7,605 nt of DNA, taken from the NCBI GenBank assembly GCA_934394985.1, contig CAKRRF010000067.1, forward strand, positions 1 to 7,605, written 5' to 3'. The notes beneath the pieces were generated by a model. It did not search any database. It saw nothing but the letters and a program-made list of their open reading frames with translations, and was not told the origin of the DNA. This document shows, one piece after another, positions 1 to 7,479 of this stretch. The DNA is from an uncultured Marvinbryantia sp. Lineage in GTDB: Bacteria > Bacillota > Clostridia > Lachnospirales > Lachnospiraceae. Both the position numbers and the translations under genes were made by a program. Position 1 is the first letter of the stretch. Each line of letters begins with the position of its first letter.

Positions 1-201
1 TGCAAGCACGCCCGCCCTCCTCATTACTCGCGAAAATATAACATTTGAATCCAGTTCAAAATCAACATCTAGCTAATTTATCCCTTTTACTGTTTTATAA
101 GGTCAGTTCCTTGAATCTTAAAACTTTTCAGAATCTTTCAAGGTTGTTTCACTGTTCAATTATCAAGGTTCTTTGCTGTTGTTCTTGTTCTCAGCAGCAA
201 C
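1..201 (-). other. Probable rRNA operon leader (5' transcribed region, 16S gene off the left edge)
   Basis: Downstream (leftward) of the tandem promoters the minus strand carries a non-coding leader. It contains AACCTTGATAATTGAACAG (188-bp-side end near 171-153) and a second AACCTTGA copy 25 bp farther on (145-138), then CCTTGAA/TTCAAGG arms (109-115 and 137-143) that can pair. Segments of the form CTTGA-A/T-AA-TTGAACA are common in rRNA operon leaders and spacers of Firmicutes, where they act as box A-like antitermination or processing sites; that is family knowledge recalled, not searched. No 16S 5' end (AGAGTTTGATCCTGGCTCAG type) is visible, so the gene would begin outside the window. The plus-strand frame across this stretch encodes a low-complexity Leu/Phe/Ser-rich peptide and is not believed. 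A tRNA or other stable-RNA operon is the alternative. Confidence 0.6.
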
Positions 202-207
202 TTTTAT

Positions 208-236
208 ATCATATCACTGCTTTCGAAGTTTGTCAA
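208..236 (-). promoter_or_regulatory. Strong stable-RNA promoter P2
   Basis: On the minus strand a consensus -35 TTGACA (236-231) is followed by a 17-nt spacer and a -10 TATGAT (213-208) with an extended TGA just before it (216-214). The DNA immediately upstream is an A-rich UP-element-like tract. Transcription would start near 201 and run left. The near-consensus boxes, the A-tract and the arrangement in tandem with P1 are typical of rRNA operon promoters. Confidence 0.8.
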
Positions 237-308
237 CAACTTTTTTATTTATTTTTCAATCTTTTGATTGAAGCTTTGTGTTTCTTGCTGTCTCTGTCAG
301 ACAGCTTC

Positions 309-340
309 ATTATATTATCATCTGGTTCTACATTTGTCAA
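309..340 (-). promoter_or_regulatory. Strong stable-RNA promoter P1
   Basis: A consensus -35 TTGACA lies at 340-335 on the minus strand, 104 bp upstream of the P2 -35. The -10 is ambiguous: TAATAT (317-312) gives the ideal 17-nt spacer, GATAAT (319-314) gives 15 and the perfect TATAAT (314-309) gives 20. P1 and P2 share the context AAAAAAG-Y-TGTTGACAAA, as if one promoter were a duplicate of the other. Between them are a small hairpin (arms 287-292 and 300-305) and a 7-bp stem (255-261 with 266-272), neither with a T-run in the minus direction. Confidence 0.75.
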
Positions 341-361
341 CAGCTTTTTTCATTTTTTTAC

Positions 362-395
362 AAAATCCCCCATTCTGGAATTTTTCAGAATGGGG
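362..395 (-). terminator. Probable terminator of the Rpn-family locus
   Basis: A perfect 10-bp inverted repeat, CCCCATTCTG (368-377) and CAGAATGGGG (386-395), with an 8-nt loop lies about 30 bp past the stop codon at 426. Read on the minus strand it is followed by GATTTTGT, a short and imperfect T-run. It would end transcription of the Rpn remnant and separate it from the P1 promoter. The weak T-run keeps the confidence moderate. Confidence 0.6.
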
Positions 396-425
396 AATGA
401 GGAATTTCAATCTATCTATCCAATT

Positions 426-725
426 TTAATGCTTTAAACATTCCAATTCCTTCATCAGTTGTGCCCGATAGCCCTCATCTTCTATAGCTCTCTTTATGTC
501 ATCCATACGGTCAGCTGCCATTAGTTTCTTGATCAGCTCTGCCATTGCCTGTTCGCCTTCTTTTCTGCCTTCTTCTCGTCCCTTTTCTCTGCTTGTTCTC
601 ATGGAACTCTGCCAGTCCATCTGATAACGCTCTCTGGCCTCGCACTGCAGGCGGATCTTTTCATCTTCGGATAATTCGCGTAATGTTACGACTGCTTTTT
701 TAATGGATTCTGACTGTTCTGCCAT
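426..725 (-). CDS. C-terminal Rpn-family segment (99 aa) with its own strong ribosome-binding site
   Basis: The ATG at 725 is preceded by AAGGAGGT with an 8-nt spacer counted from AAGGAGG, a near-perfect Shine-Dalgarno formed by the codons for Lys-Glu-Val of the original gene. The product begins MAEQSESIKKAVVTL, continues through a charged helix (LSEDEKIRLQCEARERYQ), then the EKGREEGRKEGEQAM repeat and a helical end (AELIKKLMAADRMDDIKRA). It is predicted to be mostly helical, probably coiled-coil, with no nuclease motif. Established knowledge: E. coli rpn genes encode a shorter in-frame C-terminal protein (RpnS) that neutralises the full-length toxic nuclease. Inference: this reading frame could be such an intragenic antitoxin-like product, left after loss of the toxin. 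It could equally be only a decaying tail. Confidence 0.55.
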   Translation of the reverse strand: MAEQSESIKKAVVTLRELSEDEKIRLQCEARERYQMDWQSSMRTSREKGREEGRKEGEQAMAELIKKLMAADRMDDIKRAIEDEGYRAQLMKELECLKH

Positions 726-776
726 TGCAAGAACCTCCTTCCATGTCTTTGCTTTGAACGCACAGGCCCAGTGATA

Positions 777-1094
777 TCATGCACTATTTCGTTCTTCCTC
801 CGGCACCTGTTCCAGACAAGATAAGTCTAACACGTGAAGTGCAATTTTTCCAGTGAATTCATACCCTGTCCTGCGGTTTTTCAATGCATATTCATTGTAA
901 AATGCAGTATCTTCCGGTATGTACAGCAACGCACTGAGCAGTCCCCTCAATGCTTCTTCCGAAGTCTGAAATACCGCCCGGAACATATAATCATTCACTA
1001 GCCCGTACTCTACCTCTTCTTCCACATTGATTGCCCGCAGGATTTCATTCTCCTGCTCCTGCCGTAATTCTTTACTTTCTTTTTCTACTGTCAT
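777..1094 (-). CDS. N-terminal Rpn-family fragment (105 aa), no catalytic core
   Basis: This is the 5' open segment of the broken gene described above. Visible parts are a charged, Glu-rich N-terminus, the family signature VNDYMFRAVFQ, the helix SEEALRGLLSALLYIPED, and then, after the deletion junction, a piece of the late core (LHVLDLSCLEQVPEEE). It ends at the TGA at 779-777. A TTG at 1100 could extend it by two codons but is only 3 nt from the GAGGAG ribosome-binding site, whereas ATG 1094 is 9 nt away. It may still be translated, but no nuclease activity is expected from it. TATAAT at 1117-1112 is too close to the ribosome-binding site to be its promoter. Confidence 0.5.
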   Translation of the reverse strand: MTVEKESKELRQEQENEILRAINVEEEVEYGLVNDYMFRAVFQTSEEALRGLLSALLYIPEDTAFYNEYALKNRRTGYEFTGKIALHVLDLSCLEQVPEEERNSA

Positions 1095-1267
1095 AAGCAA
1101 ATGCTCCTCGTATTATATTTTACATTTGTGGAATAAATGCCGAATGGCAAGATCTTAGAAATTCCTCGAAATGTACATTAACCTTAACACAGAAGCCCTG
1201 CTTTTACAAACAGAATCGTTCGACAAATTATCTCCCTCCATCTCCAGACGGGACAATAAAAAGCTGG

Positions 1268-1314
1268 AAACAAAAAGACCATAGGATCTCATTTCTGAAA
1301 TCCTACAGTCTTTT
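1268..1314 (-). terminator. Intrinsic terminator after pflA
   Basis: Arms 1314-1297 and 1290-1273 form an 18-bp stem on the minus strand (three or so G-T wobbles) with a 6-nt AGAAAT loop, followed by TTTTTGTTT. It lies about 30 bp beyond the pflA stop codon and very likely ends the eno-pflB-pflA transcript. Confidence 0.88.
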
Positions 1315-1342
1315 CTAAAAATTTTATTGCCAAAAGGGACAG

Positions 1343-2107
1343 TCATAAAACCACAAAACAGCGTCCCCAATGGCTCCCCACAAGCTCTTCTGCTTCTTTC
1401 ATTTCTTCTTCGGTTGGTGTCGGCACACCATCCAGCACATATGGGATCCCCAGGTTTTCCCATTTTGCCCGGCCCATGGTGTGATACGGGAGGAGTTCGA
1501 CTCTGGTAACAGTCTTCAGACTGTCAAGGAATGCTTTCATTTCCAGCAGTTCTTCCCTAGCGTCAGTCAGCCCTGGCACGACCACATGACGAACCCACAT
1601 TTCTTTTCCATGATCAGAGAGCCATCTGGCCATCTCCAGTATGGGTGCATTTTCCATGCCGGTAAGTTCTCTGTGCTTCCCGGGATTCATTTCTTTTAAA
1701 TCCAGCAGAACCAGATCTGTCACCTCCATCAGTCGTTCAAATTTCTCCATGGGAAGTCTGGCTGAGCCAAAGATGCCGCCTGCCGTGTCCAGCGCTGTGT
1801 GCACCTTTTTTTCTTTGGCCAGGGTGAACAATTCTGTCACAAATTCCCACTGCAGGAGTGGTTCTCCTCCGCTGACGGTGATACCGCCATGAGCCTGGCC
1901 TTTTTTCTTCCAGTAATTCTTATACCGGTATGCCTGCCGGAACAGCTCCTCTGCACTCCACCAGCTGCCGTCCTCTGTCGTCCAGGTCTCTGGATTGTGG
2001 CAGTATCGGCAGCGCATGGGGCATCCCTGCAGAAAAATCACATACCGCACTCCCGGTCCATCCACCAGACCGAAGCTTTCTAATGAATGTACCTTTCCTC
2101 TTGTCAT
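1343..2107 (-). CDS. pflA: Pyruvate formate-lyase activating enzyme (radical SAM)
   Basis: This cytoplasmic enzyme installs the glycyl radical on pyruvate formate-lyase by reductive cleavage of S-adenosylmethionine. The 254-residue protein has the usual length. Visible motifs: the N-terminal FGLVDGPGVRYVIFLQGC; the iron-sulfur cluster site C29-x3-C33-x2-C36 followed by HNPETW; the SAM-contacting GGITVSGGEPLLQ (residues 74-86); LDTAGG; VLLDLKEMNPGKH; WVRHVVVPGLTD; and the C-terminal VELLPYHTMGRAKWENLG, all characteristic of the activase subfamily. Start ATG 2107 lies only 2 nt after the pflB stop (TAA-TC-ATG) with just a weak AGAG upstream, so translation is probably coupled to pflB. The gene is followed by a strong terminator. 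I see no damage. A related glycyl-radical activase is the only alternative, and the adjacency to pflB argues against it. Confidence 0.96.
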   Translation of the reverse strand: MTRGKVHSLESFGLVDGPGVRYVIFLQGCPMRCRYCHNPETWTTEDGSWWSAEELFRQAYRYKNYWKKKGQAHGGITVSGGEPLLQWEFVTELFTLAKEKKVHTALDTAGGIFGSARLPMEKFERLMEVTDLVLLDLKEMNPGKHRELTGMENAPILEMARWLSDHGKEMWVRHVVVPGLTDAREELLEMKAFLDSLKTVTRVELLPYHTMGRAKWENLGIPYVLDGVPTPTEEEMKEAEELVGSHWGRCFVVL

Positions 2108-2109
2108 GA

Positions 2110-4362
2110 TTACACTCTGGTATGGCAGGTTCTTGCCAGAACATCCATCTGCTGTTCTCTTGTCAGGTCAATGAATTTCACAGCATAGCCTGATACACGG
2201 ATGGTGAAGTTGGCATATTCTTCTTTTTCCGGGTGTTCCATGGCATCGATCAGCTTTTCTCTGCCAAATACATTCACATTCAGATGATGTGCGCCCTGAT
2301 CGAAGTAACCGTCCATGATCTGTACCAGATTATCGATTCGTTCCTGATCATTATGCCCCAATGCATCCGGGTTCATGGTCTGTGTATTGGAGATACCATC
2401 CAGTGCCCACTCATACGGAAGCTTCGCCACTGAATTCAAAGATGCCAGAAGCCCATTTTTCTCTGCACCGTAAGATGGATTCGCTCCCGGTGCCAGCGGT
2501 TCTCCGGCTTTCCTTCCATCAGGCATGCTTCCAGTCGCTTTTCCATATACTACATTGGAGGTAATGGTCAGAATCGATGTAGTCGGTTCTGAATTCCGGT
2601 AGGTATGTTGTTTTTTCAGCTTATCCAGAAAGGTCTTTAAAAGCCATACTGCAATGTCATCAGCACGATCATCATCATTTCCATATCTTGGGAATTCTCC
2701 CTCAATCTCATAGTCTACTACCAGTCCAGACTCATCACGGATGGTCTTTACCTTTGCATATTTGATAGCACTCAGGGAGTCTACCACATGAGAGAATCCT
2801 GCGATACCGGTTGCAAAGGTTCTTCTTACATCCGTATCAATCAAAGCCATCTCTGCTGCTTCGTAGTAATATTTGTCATGCATATACTGGATCAGATTCA
2901 GAGTATTGACATAAAGTCCTGCCAGCCAGTCCATCATCTGGTCATACTTTTTGATCACTTCATCATAATCCAGATATTCAGAGGTGATCGGTTTGTAATC
3001 CGGTCCCACCTGTTCTCTGGACTTCAGATCAATACCGCCATTGATGGCATACAACAGGCATTTAGCCAGGTTCGCTCTTGCTCCGAAGAACTGCATTTCC
3101 TTTCCGGTCTGTGTCGCAGATACACAGCAGCAGATGGAATAATCATCCCCCCATATCGGCTTCATCACATCATCATTCTCATACTGAATAGAACTGGTAC
3201 GGATGGAAATATCAGCCGCATAGTCCTTGAAATGCTCTGGCAGGGAAGAGGAATACAGTACGGTCAGGTTTGGTTCCGGTGACGGCCCCATATTTTCCAG
3301 AGTATGCAGGAAACGGAAATCATTTTTCGTTACCATGGAACGTCCATCCATGCCCATGCCGCCCACTTCCAGAGTCGCCCATACCGGATCTCCGGAGAAC
3401 AGCTGATTATAAGAAGGAATTCGTGCAAATTTCACCATACGGAATTTCATAACCAGATGATCGATCAGCTCCTGTGCTTCTGTCTCGGTCAGCGTGCCTT
3501 TTTCCAGATCTCGTTCCATATAAATATCCAGGAACGTAGAGATTCTTCCCACACTCATTGCTGCACCATTCTGTGTCTTAATGGCTGCCAGGTATCCAAA
3601 ATACAGCCACTGTACTGCTTCTTTTGCATTCTTTGCCGGCTGGGAAATATCATATCCATAAACAGCTGCCATTTCTTTCATCTCGCCCAGTGCCTGATAC
3701 TGTCTGGAGATCTCTTCTCTCTGACGGATGATATCATCGGTCATGGTTCCATTTCCGCAGTTGGCAAAATCTTCTTTTTTCTTTTCCATCAGGAAATCAA
3801 TGCCGTACAAAGCCACACGACGGTAGTCACCTACGATACGACCTCTTCCATAAGTATCTGGCAGACCGGTAATGATCTTGTTGTGACGGGCTTTTTTCAT
3901 CTCCGGTGTATAAGCGTCAAATACTCCCTGATTGTGGGTTCTGCAATATTTTGTAAATATATCATAAAGCTGCGGATCTGGTTCATATCCATTGTTGGTG
4001 CAGGCCTGTTCAGCCATTTTTATTCCTCCAAATGGCATAAATGCGCGTTTCAACGGTTTGTCTGTCTGCAGTCCAACCACTTTTTCCAGTCCTTTTAGCT
4101 CCTCGCTGATATAGCCCGGCTGGTGTGAAGTAATTCCGGATACAACATGCGTGTCCATATCCAGAACTCCGCCTTTTGCCCGTTCTTCCTTCTGAAGCTC
4201 AGAAAGCTTCGCCCAGAGCTTATTGGTTGCTTCTGTCGGATCTGCCAGAAAGGATTGATTTCCTTCATATGGCTGGTAGTTGTGCTGTATAAAATCACGA
4301 ATATTAATCTCTTCTTTCCAGATACGTCCTTCAAAACCGTCCCATTGTGCAAATTCTTTCAT
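2110..4362 (-). CDS. pflB: Formate C-acetyltransferase (pyruvate formate-lyase)
   Basis: It converts pyruvate and coenzyme A to acetyl-CoA and formate in the anoxic cytoplasm by a radical mechanism. The 750-residue length matches the family (about 760 in E. coli). The catalytic cysteine pair is C412-C413 within [13 protein letters not shown], followed by the conserved [12 protein letters not shown]; an extra cysteine (C411) makes a CCC run. The glycyl radical site is G725 in [17 protein letters not shown] near the C-terminus. Substrate-domain motifs such as [18 protein letters not shown] (residues 170-187) and SDP-like [12 protein letters not shown] are intact. ATG 4362 is set by AAAGGAAG 9 nt upstream. 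Only 65 bp separate it from eno, without a terminator or convincing promoter, and pflA follows 2 nt downstream, so all three genes are probably co-transcribed. The protein is oxygen-sensitive once activated. Confidence 0.97.
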   Translation of the reverse strand: MKEFAQWDGFEGRIWKEEINIRDFIQHNYQPYEGNQSFLADPTEATNKLWAKLSELQKEERAKGGVLDMDTHVVSGITSHQPGYISEELKGLEKVVGLQTDKPLKRAFMPFGGIKMAEQACTNNGYEPDPQLYDIFTKYCRTHNQGVFDAYTPEMKKARHNKIITGLPDTYGRGRIVGDYRRVALYGIDFLMEKKKEDFANCGNGTMTDDIIRQREEISRQYQALGEMKEMAAVYGYDISQPAKNAKEAVQWLYFGYLAAIKTQNGAAMSVGRISTFLDIYMERDLEKGTLTETEAQELIDHLVMKFRMVKFARIPSYNQLFSGDPVWATLEVGGMGMDGRSMVTKNDFRFLHTLENMGPSPEPNLTVLYSSSLPEHFKDYAADISIRTSSIQYENDDVMKPIWGDDYSICCCVSATQTGKEMQFFGARANLAKCLLYAINGGIDLKSREQVGPDYKPITSEYLDYDEVIKKYDQMMDWLAGLYVNTLNLIQYMHDKYYYEAAEMALIDTDVRRTFATGIAGFSHVVDSLSAIKYAKVKTIRDESGLVVDYEIEGEFPRYGNDDDRADDIAVWLLKTFLDKLKKQHTYRNSEPTTSILTITSNVVYGKATGSMPDGRKAGEPLAPGANPSYGAEKNGLLASLNSVAKLPYEWALDGISNTQTMNPDALGHNDQERIDNLVQIMDGYFDQGAHHLNVNVFGREKLIDAMEHPEKEEYANFTIRVSGYAVKFIDLTREQQMDVLARTCHTRV

Positions 4363-4427
4363 ACTGCTTTTCTTCCTTTCTCATTTACTTTATGACTATG
4401 CCCCCAATCAAAATTCTTATAAATCTT

Positions 4428-5769
<1,342 letters not shown>

Positions 5770-5782
<13 letters not shown>

Positions 5783-5798
5783 TCATGTATTTTTGCAA
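5770..5798 (-). promoter_or_regulatory. eno promoter
   Basis: On the minus strand a -35 TTGCAA (5798-5793), a 17-nt spacer and a -10 TATACT (5775-5770) give a good sigma-A promoter. Transcription would start near 5763, leaving a leader of about 37 nt before eno. The -10 box is part of the 16-bp palindrome at 5767-5782. Confidence 0.75.
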
Positions 5799-5826
5799 CT
5801 TATTTCTACAATTTAGCTTTTCAAAT

Positions 5827-5855
5827 TTGACATTTTTCTATTCATGAAGTAAACT
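5827..5855 (+). promoter_or_regulatory. Promoter of the divergent small gene
   Basis: A perfect -35 TTGACA (5827-5832), a 17-nt spacer and a -10 TAAACT (5850-5855) predict a start near 5862, about 44 nt before the ATG at 5906. Its -35 is 29 bp from the eno -35, so the two divergent promoters are back to back without overlapping. Confidence 0.75.
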
Positions 5856-5905
5856 GAATTTAATTATTTTAGAAAGATTTTATAATTTTGTGCGGAGAAA
5901 TTATT

Positions 5906-6343
5906 ATGTGGAAAAATAAGGTATATCATCAGCTATGCAGTCAGCATCTGTTTGAAAATGACGCTCATCAGTTACGTTTTAAAGAATTACTGGACTGTTA
6001 CTCAAATGCCAGCTTTTTCACCCCCGGACTTTGTAAATGTATGTATCTGTCCTGTTGGGATGAAGAACATTTTTTAATCATGCTGGATATGTTGAATCAA
6101 TTGAAATTAAAAGATCATATGACACTTACTGATATGAAGGAGAACGGACAGCTGATGGCAGAAGAGATGTCTGCCGATAATTACGAAGCTACTGTCATGC
6201 AGCTGTCCTGTGATTTTCTTTCCGGAACACGTTTTGACCCGAAAAAGCTTTCGGAAATTTTTGATCCCACCGGCCGTCATATCATCGAGCAAGCTCTAAA
6301 AGCCTCTGCCGTGATCGACAGCATCCCAAGATCTAATCCATAA
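5906..6343 (+). CDS. Uncharacterised 145-aa cysteine-containing protein, divergent from eno
   Basis: I do not recognise the family. The start is ATG 5906, chosen because GGAG (5894-5897) is 8 nt upstream; a TTG at 5888 would put that site inside the gene. The 145-residue product is soluble-looking, with no signal peptide, membrane segment or clear helix-turn-helix. It has six cysteines (11, 31, 43, 45, 50, 102), three of them clustered in TPGLCKCMYLSCWDEEHF, which could bind a metal or be redox-active, but the pattern is not diagnostic. The rest alternates acidic helices (LDMLNQLKLKDHMTL, MAEEMSADNYEATVM) and ends GRHIIEQALKASAVIDSIP. It has its own consensus promoter and a strong terminator, so it is a real single-gene unit. 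Sharing the intergenic region with eno hints at a role linked to central metabolism, but nothing in the sequence proves it. Confidence 0.82.
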   Translation: MWKNKVYHQLCSQHLFENDAHQLRFKELLDCYSNASFFTPGLCKCMYLSCWDEEHFLIMLDMLNQLKLKDHMTLTDMKENGQLMAEEMSADNYEATVMQLSCDFLSGTRFDPKKLSEIFDPTGRHIIEQALKASAVIDSIPRSNP

Positions 6344-6347
6344 ATTT

Positions 6348-7415
6348 TTATAAATCATGATTCTCCAGTCTCTGATAGAGATTGGAGATTTTTGTTTCTG
6401 CAGATGCCAGGGCATATCCTTGTGGAGCCCATACAGTATCTTGTTTCAGACATAATGCCACACGGTAAATATATTCTCCCGGCTCCTGTGGGTGTTTGAA
6501 TGGAATATCCACAAATCTGCTGGTTCCCGCAGGTATTTCTGTGCACAACTCATTTCCTGATACTTTTCTTCCAGAGCTGTCCAGTATCTCGTAATGCAAT
6601 TCATATTCTGACGTATTAACAAACGTACTGCGGTTCTCAATCAATGCACCTGTCTGCACCACCTGAAGCTGAAAATCCGGATTTTTTTCGGTATTGCATC
6701 CCTGATCCAGTCTGGCACGCAGCCATCCGACATCCACATCTTTTCCTTCTTCCAAAAGATAGATGCCATATTCCATACACCATTTCTTCAGTTGGCTGCT
6801 GTTTTCTTCTGTCCGCACCAGCAATGTGTTCTTCCAGGTCTGCTTCATTTTCTGTAAAAACTGCAAAATCTTCTCAGGCTCTTTCATTCCATCCGGAAGG
6901 GCTGCTGCCCGAAATTCTACCGCCCGATCATTGATGCATGTCTGTCCGTCTGCAATCTTCCAGCTGCGAAATGCCAGCGGCTCCACTCTTCTATCCTGGC
7001 AAAAATTCTCGCCCTCCATAATCTCCAGAACCAGTTGATAGCAAAAAGGATCTTCCGCATTCCATAGCTGTGGTTTTTCTACCCTCATACAGAACTGCAT
7101 CTCACTCTCCAGTGGAAGCGGAAAAATACGATCCATTTCTTTCCCTTCCCGATCCAGAATCCCTGCACACAGCACCGGTTCCGCATACGCATCCGAACTG
7201 GTCAGATACAGTCCCTGCACCACACTCTCCGATGCATCTGTTTCTATATTACTTATCCCGACCAGCACTTCCACATTTCCCACAGCCGTCTGTGCATCCC
7301 ATGTTGTCTTTGTTTCGATTTTTTCTATTTCGTAGTTCATCTGTCTGTTTTTTGAAATCCCCATCTTTTTATTATCCCCTGCAGTCAGGCGGATATTCGC
7401 AATCCACTTCGCCAC
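6348..7415 (-). CDS. GH2 (beta-galactosidase)-derived protein lacking the catalytic core
   Basis: The 355-residue product resembles parts of a family-2 glycoside hydrolase in the right order. Residues about 27-145 look like the Ig-like domain 2 (ending MRVEKPQLWNAEDPFCYQLV, as in VxNPxLWSAEDPYLYTL). Residues 146-225 look like the beginning of the TIM barrel (FRSWKIADGQTCINDRAVEF; KKWCMEYGIYLLEE). Residues 248-345 look like domain 4 (NTSEYELHYEILDSSG, DTVWAPQGYALASAE). The sugar-binding domain 1, the rest of the barrel with both catalytic glutamates, and the C-terminal domain 5 are missing; RTEENSSQ stands where RTSHYPND is usual. It should not hydrolyse glycosides. The start is uncertain: GTG 7415 lacks a ribosome-binding site and the frame is open back to 7469, through the rplT terminator; ATG 7364 has AGGGG 11 nt upstream. 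It could be a decayed remnant or a retained non-catalytic protein. Confidence 0.65.
   Translation of the reverse strand: MAKWIANIRLTAGDNKKMGISKNRQMNYEIEKIETKTTWDAQTAVGNVEVLVGISNIETDASESVVQGLYLTSSDAYAEPVLCAGILDREGKEMDRIFPLPLESEMQFCMRVEKPQLWNAEDPFCYQLVLEIMEGENFCQDRRVEPLAFRSWKIADGQTCINDRAVEFRAAALPDGMKEPEKILQFLQKMKQTWKNTLLVRTEENSSQLKKWCMEYGIYLLEEGKDVDVGWLRARLDQGCNTEKNPDFQLQVVQTGALIENRSTFVNTSEYELHYEILDSSGRKVSGNELCTEIPAGTSRFVDIPFKHPQEPGEYIYRVALCLKQDTVWAPQGYALASAETKISNLYQRLENHDL
6362..6397 (+). terminator. Intrinsic terminator of the small plus-strand gene, inside the convergent frame
   Basis: A 12-bp stem (6362-6373 with 6377-6388, one G-T wobble) and a 3-nt GAT loop are followed by TTTTTGTTT on the plus strand. 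It begins 18 nt after the stop of the 145-aa gene and lies wholly within the last codons of the minus-strand GH2-like frame, where it encodes part of KISNLYQRLENH. There is no T-run in the minus direction. Confidence 0.88.
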
Positions 7416-7430
7416 TTGCTTGATTCGATC

Positions 7431-7460
7431 AAAAAAATCCCCGGCAAAACCGGGGATTTT
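7431..7460 (-). terminator. Intrinsic terminator of rplT
   Basis: AAAATCCCCGG (7434-7444) and CCGGGGATTTT (7450-7460) form an 11-bp stem with a 5-nt loop; on the minus strand it ends in seven T residues. It lies 20 bp beyond the rplT stop codon. The flanking A/T tracts on both sides could allow some termination in the plus direction too. Confidence 0.92.
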
Positions 7461-7479
7461 CTCTCTATCTTAATATCAA

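Larger units (their letters stand above)
426..1094 (-). pseudogene. Broken Rpn-family (PD-(D/E)XK) nuclease gene: core deleted plus in-frame stop
   Basis: Reading one minus-strand frame from 1094 to 426 gives a single Rpn/PD-(D/E)XK-transposase-like protein with two lesions. First, an N-terminal part (VNDYMFRAVFQTSEEALRGL, then LLSALLYIPED) is joined directly at about 909 to what is normally the region after the nuclease core (FYNEYALKNRR...LHVLDLSCLEQ). From the family as I recall it, some 80-100 codons carrying the catalytic Asp and the E-x-Q motif are missing. Second, a TGA at 779-777 interrupts the frame; 17 open codons follow it (YHWACAFKAKTWKEVLA), then the C-terminal tail. The length, about 222 codons, compares with roughly 300 in the family. 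Intact relatives are DNA endonucleases linked to recombination and phage defence; this one cannot cut. Start ATG 1094 is preferred because GAGGAG (1109-1104) sits 9 nt upstream. Confidence 0.85.

Noticed and set aside
255..272. 7-bp hairpin between promoters P1 and P2 as a terminator
   Set aside because: AT-rich stem without a T-run on either strand.
45..437. Plus-strand 130-codon frame in the left region
   Set aside because: It overlaps strong minus-strand promoters, the leader and a terminator, has a Leu/Phe/Ser-rich low-complexity translation and no good ribosome-binding site.
1112..1117. Perfect TATAAT on the minus strand upstream of the Rpn remnant
   Set aside because: The start it would give falls inside the GAGGAG ribosome-binding site, and no -35 lies 16-18 nt upstream.
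3304..4098. 264-codon plus-strand frame antisense to pflB
   Set aside because: A shadow of a highly conserved gene; Cys/His/Phe/Ile-rich translation with no family resemblance and no promoter or ribosome-binding site.
4363..4427. Possible separate pflB promoter in the eno-pflB gap (TTGATT with downstream AT-rich hexamers)
   Set aside because: No -10-like hexamer at 16-18 nt spacing; the best candidates need a 13-nt spacer.
6107..6292. 61-codon minus-strand frame inside the 145-aa gene
   Set aside because: Antisense shadow without a supporting ribosome-binding site or recognisable motif.
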